NCBI GenBank assembly: GCA_023439505.1
Contig: JAEXNR010000023.1
Coordinates: 1-64,000 of the forward strand
Source of the DNA: Bacillota bacterium
GTDB taxonomy: Bacteria > Bacillota > Clostridia > Lachnospirales > Lachnospiraceae
Reading direction: 5' to 3'
DNA: 64,000 nt
In this document: positions 62,680 through 64,000 of the stretch, one piece after another
How positions within the stretch are numbered: the stretch's first letter is position 1
Layout: each line of letters opens with the position of its first letter
Program-made: the position numbers and the translations under genes
Notes under the pieces: generated by a model
The model's input: only the letters and a program-made list of their open reading frames with translations
Database searches by the model: none
What the model was told of the DNA's origin: nothing

Positions 62680-63449
62680 TGCTTCAGGCAGATCAAATTG
62701 TATGCGGGTATGGGAAGAATATTGTGCTTGATAAGCTTAGCTTTCGGGTAGAGGAAGGAAAGGTGTTATGTATTCTTGGTGCCAATGGGATAGGCAAAAC
62801 AACCTTATTCAAATCAATCCTGGGTCATATCAGATTAATTGGCGGGACCATATCTGTTCATCAGAGAAATATAGCAACCTTGTCTTATAAAGAGAAGGCG
62901 AAGGAAATTGCTTATGTTCCTCAGGCCCATATACCTGCATTTCCCTTTCAGGTCATCGATGTGGTTGCCATGGGAAGAACGGCGCATCTATCCGTGATAT
63001 CCTCTCCATCAGGGAAGGACCTCAGGATTGCTGATGAAGCTCTAAAGTTATTAAACATTTATGAGCTGCGTGATAAGGCATATACGCAAATCAGCGGTGG
63101 AGAAAGACAGCTGGTACTGATTGCAAGGGCATTGACACAGGAGACGAAACTTATCATTATGGATGAACCAACTGCCAATCTGGACTTTGGAAATCAGACA
63201 AGGATTATTGAACAAATGAATCATCTGGCAAAGCAGGGGCATTCCATTCTATATACCACACACGATCCGGAGCATGCCTTTCTCTGCTCTAATCAAGTGA
63301 TGGCAATCAGAGGAAAAGGGGATGTTCTGGTTGGAGATGCGAAGGAGATCATAACCAATGAATTACTGTCTGAGATTTATCATGTGAATGCCTTAGTCAA
63401 AGAGGTGGAATTGCCGGAACGGACCATCAGAGTATGTATTCCCGTATGA
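62679..63449 (+). CDS. FecE-like ABC transporter ATP-binding protein
   Basis: 256 aa from ATG 62679, sharing one base with the permease stop and preceded by AAAAAGGGGG. Walker A GANGIGKTT, Q-loop AYVPQAH, signature QISGGERQLVLIARAL, Walker B LIIMDEPTANLD and H-loop YTTHD. Typical length for the iron-siderophore/heme/corrinoid class. It energises the FecCD channel at 61648. Confidence 0.92.
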   Translation: MLQADQIVCGYGKNIVLDKLSFRVEEGKVLCILGANGIGKTTLFKSILGHIRLIGGTISVHQRNIATLSYKEKAKEIAYVPQAHIPAFPFQVIDVVAMGRTAHLSVISSPSGKDLRIADEALKLLNIYELRDKAYTQISGGERQLVLIARALTQETKLIIMDEPTANLDFGNQTRIIEQMNHLAKQGHSILYTTHDPEHAFLCSNQVMAIRGKGDVLVGDAKEIITNELLSEIYHVNALVKEVELPERTIRVCIPV

Positions 63450-63471
63450 TGGGAGGAAAGGTAGTGGTGAG

Positions 63472-64000
63472 ATGAAAATAAGGAGAGCAGCAACAGGTTG
63501 TATCTTAATGGTGTTGTTGATGACAGCCGCCGGCTGCAGACAGAGTGAGGGAAACAAACCTGCACGGTCAGATTCTGCGCAAGTAAATCATACAGAGGGA
63601 AGCCCTGAGAAAGAACCCGCCACGGAAGAAACTCTCAGGGAAGAAAAACTCACGGAAGAAATCTCCACGGAGGAACCCTCCACGGAGGAACCCTCCTTGG
63701 AGGGTGACAGTGCATCAGGAAATCTGTCAAACGGTAGTGAGGATGACAAGGGGAATCGTCTGATTACGGATATGGCAGGGCGAGAGGTCCTCATAGAGAA
63801 CAGGATAGAGAAGATATATTCCACCGGACAGCCCGGTGTGGTTATGTTATATACACTGTGCCCGGATAAGCTCCTTGGCTGGTGTATGAAGTTATCAAGG
63901 GAAGAAGCCAAATACATAGATCCCAGGTATCTTTCTCTTCCGGTGTTAGGTCTAATGCAGGGAAATAACAATACAGCCAATAAGGAAGAGATTATGAGGA
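63472..64000 (+). CDS. Substrate-binding lipoprotein of the metal-complex importer (partial, right edge)
   Basis: The frame is open from ATG 63472 to the window end (at least 176 residues). Lipobox MTAAGC near residues 17-22, then an acidic, Glu/Ser/Thr-rich linker (about 30-85) with imperfect EEPST repeats encoded by 15-bp tandem units near 63667-63700. The Peripla_BP_2 fold begins with ITDMAGREVLIENRIEKIYS and LYTLCPDKLLGWCMKL. It is the extracellular receptor for the FecCD/FecE importer. Start site: only a weak GGTGAG lies next to the ATG, with GGGAGG about 15 bp before. Confidence 0.85.
   Translation, partial: MKIRRAATGCILMVLLMTAAGCRQSEGNKPARSDSAQVNHTEGSPEKEPATEETLREEKLTEEISTEEPSTEEPSLEGDSASGNLSNGSEDDKGNRLITDMAGREVLIENRIEKIYSTGQPGVVMLYTLCPDKLLGWCMKLSREEAKYIDPRYLSLPVLGLMQGNNNTANKEEIMR

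Overview
The window looks like a chromosomal segment of a low-GC Gram-positive anaerobe, most likely a member of the Lachnospirales/Clostridia. The reasons are the AT-rich intergenic DNA, strong AGGAGG-type ribosome binding sites, two YesM/YesN-type two-component systems next to CUT1 sugar ABC transporters, lipoprotein signal peptides, Rho-independent terminators, and very large secreted proteins with InlB-type, Ig-like and leucine-rich repeats. No rRNA, tRNA, intact transposase, prophage or CRISPR array was seen. The genus cannot be fixed from sequence reading alone.

Layout. (1) 1-1049: a zinc-ribbon protein with a CFI-box-type C-terminus that runs off the left edge. (2) 1.3-10.1 kb: a galactoside-type uptake unit made of a divergent AraC-type response regulator and histidine kinase, a lipoprotein binding protein, two permeases and a GH36 alpha-galactosidase. 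(3) 10.3-19.9 kb: an IlvD/Edd sugar-acid dehydratase, a stretch of small, broken and hypothetical genes with dispersed repeats, then KDG kinase and KDPG aldolase facing an IclR regulator. Dehydratase, kinase and aldolase together make a plausible sugar acid to KDG to KDPG to pyruvate plus glyceraldehyde-3-phosphate route. (4) 20.4-28.0 kb: a second histidine kinase/response regulator/CUT1 transporter set ending in a creatininase-family hydrolase. (5) 28.3-36.1 kb: a ROK regulator, a carboxylate-type transporter, a hydantoinase/oxoprolinase-like protein, an unrecognised HExxH protein, an FAD oxidoreductase and a zinc alcohol dehydrogenase, probably one catabolic operon. (6) 36.5-43.2 kb: an ECF sigma factor with its putative anti-sigma factor, a lipoprotein, a two-gene unit (membrane-anchored Nudix-like protein plus extended SDR), and a divergent XRE regulator. 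(7) 43.5-58.3 kb: two giant secreted proteins (2348 and 2064 aa) flanking a LemA protein. (8) 58.9-64.0 kb: a tightly overlapping operon with an intracellular binding-protein-like protein, a HypB/CobW-like GTPase, an unusual ABC ATPase, and a FecCD/FecE/binding-protein importer of the iron-siderophore/heme/corrinoid type.

The most unusual material is the last operon, the Nudix-like/SDR pair, the HExxH protein in the hydantoinase operon, the KDPG aldolase with a VOC-like extension, and several regulatory DNA patterns: paired ROK operators, a KdgR-type operator/promoter, a 21-bp-spaced direct repeat before the second binding-protein gene, a 17-bp tandem repeat, and a dispersed A/B repeat. Two genes cut by the window edges (1-1049 minus and 63472-64000 plus) and a frameshifted LuxR-type regulator were recovered by reading the sequence directly. 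All functional assignments are from motif reading, without database searches.
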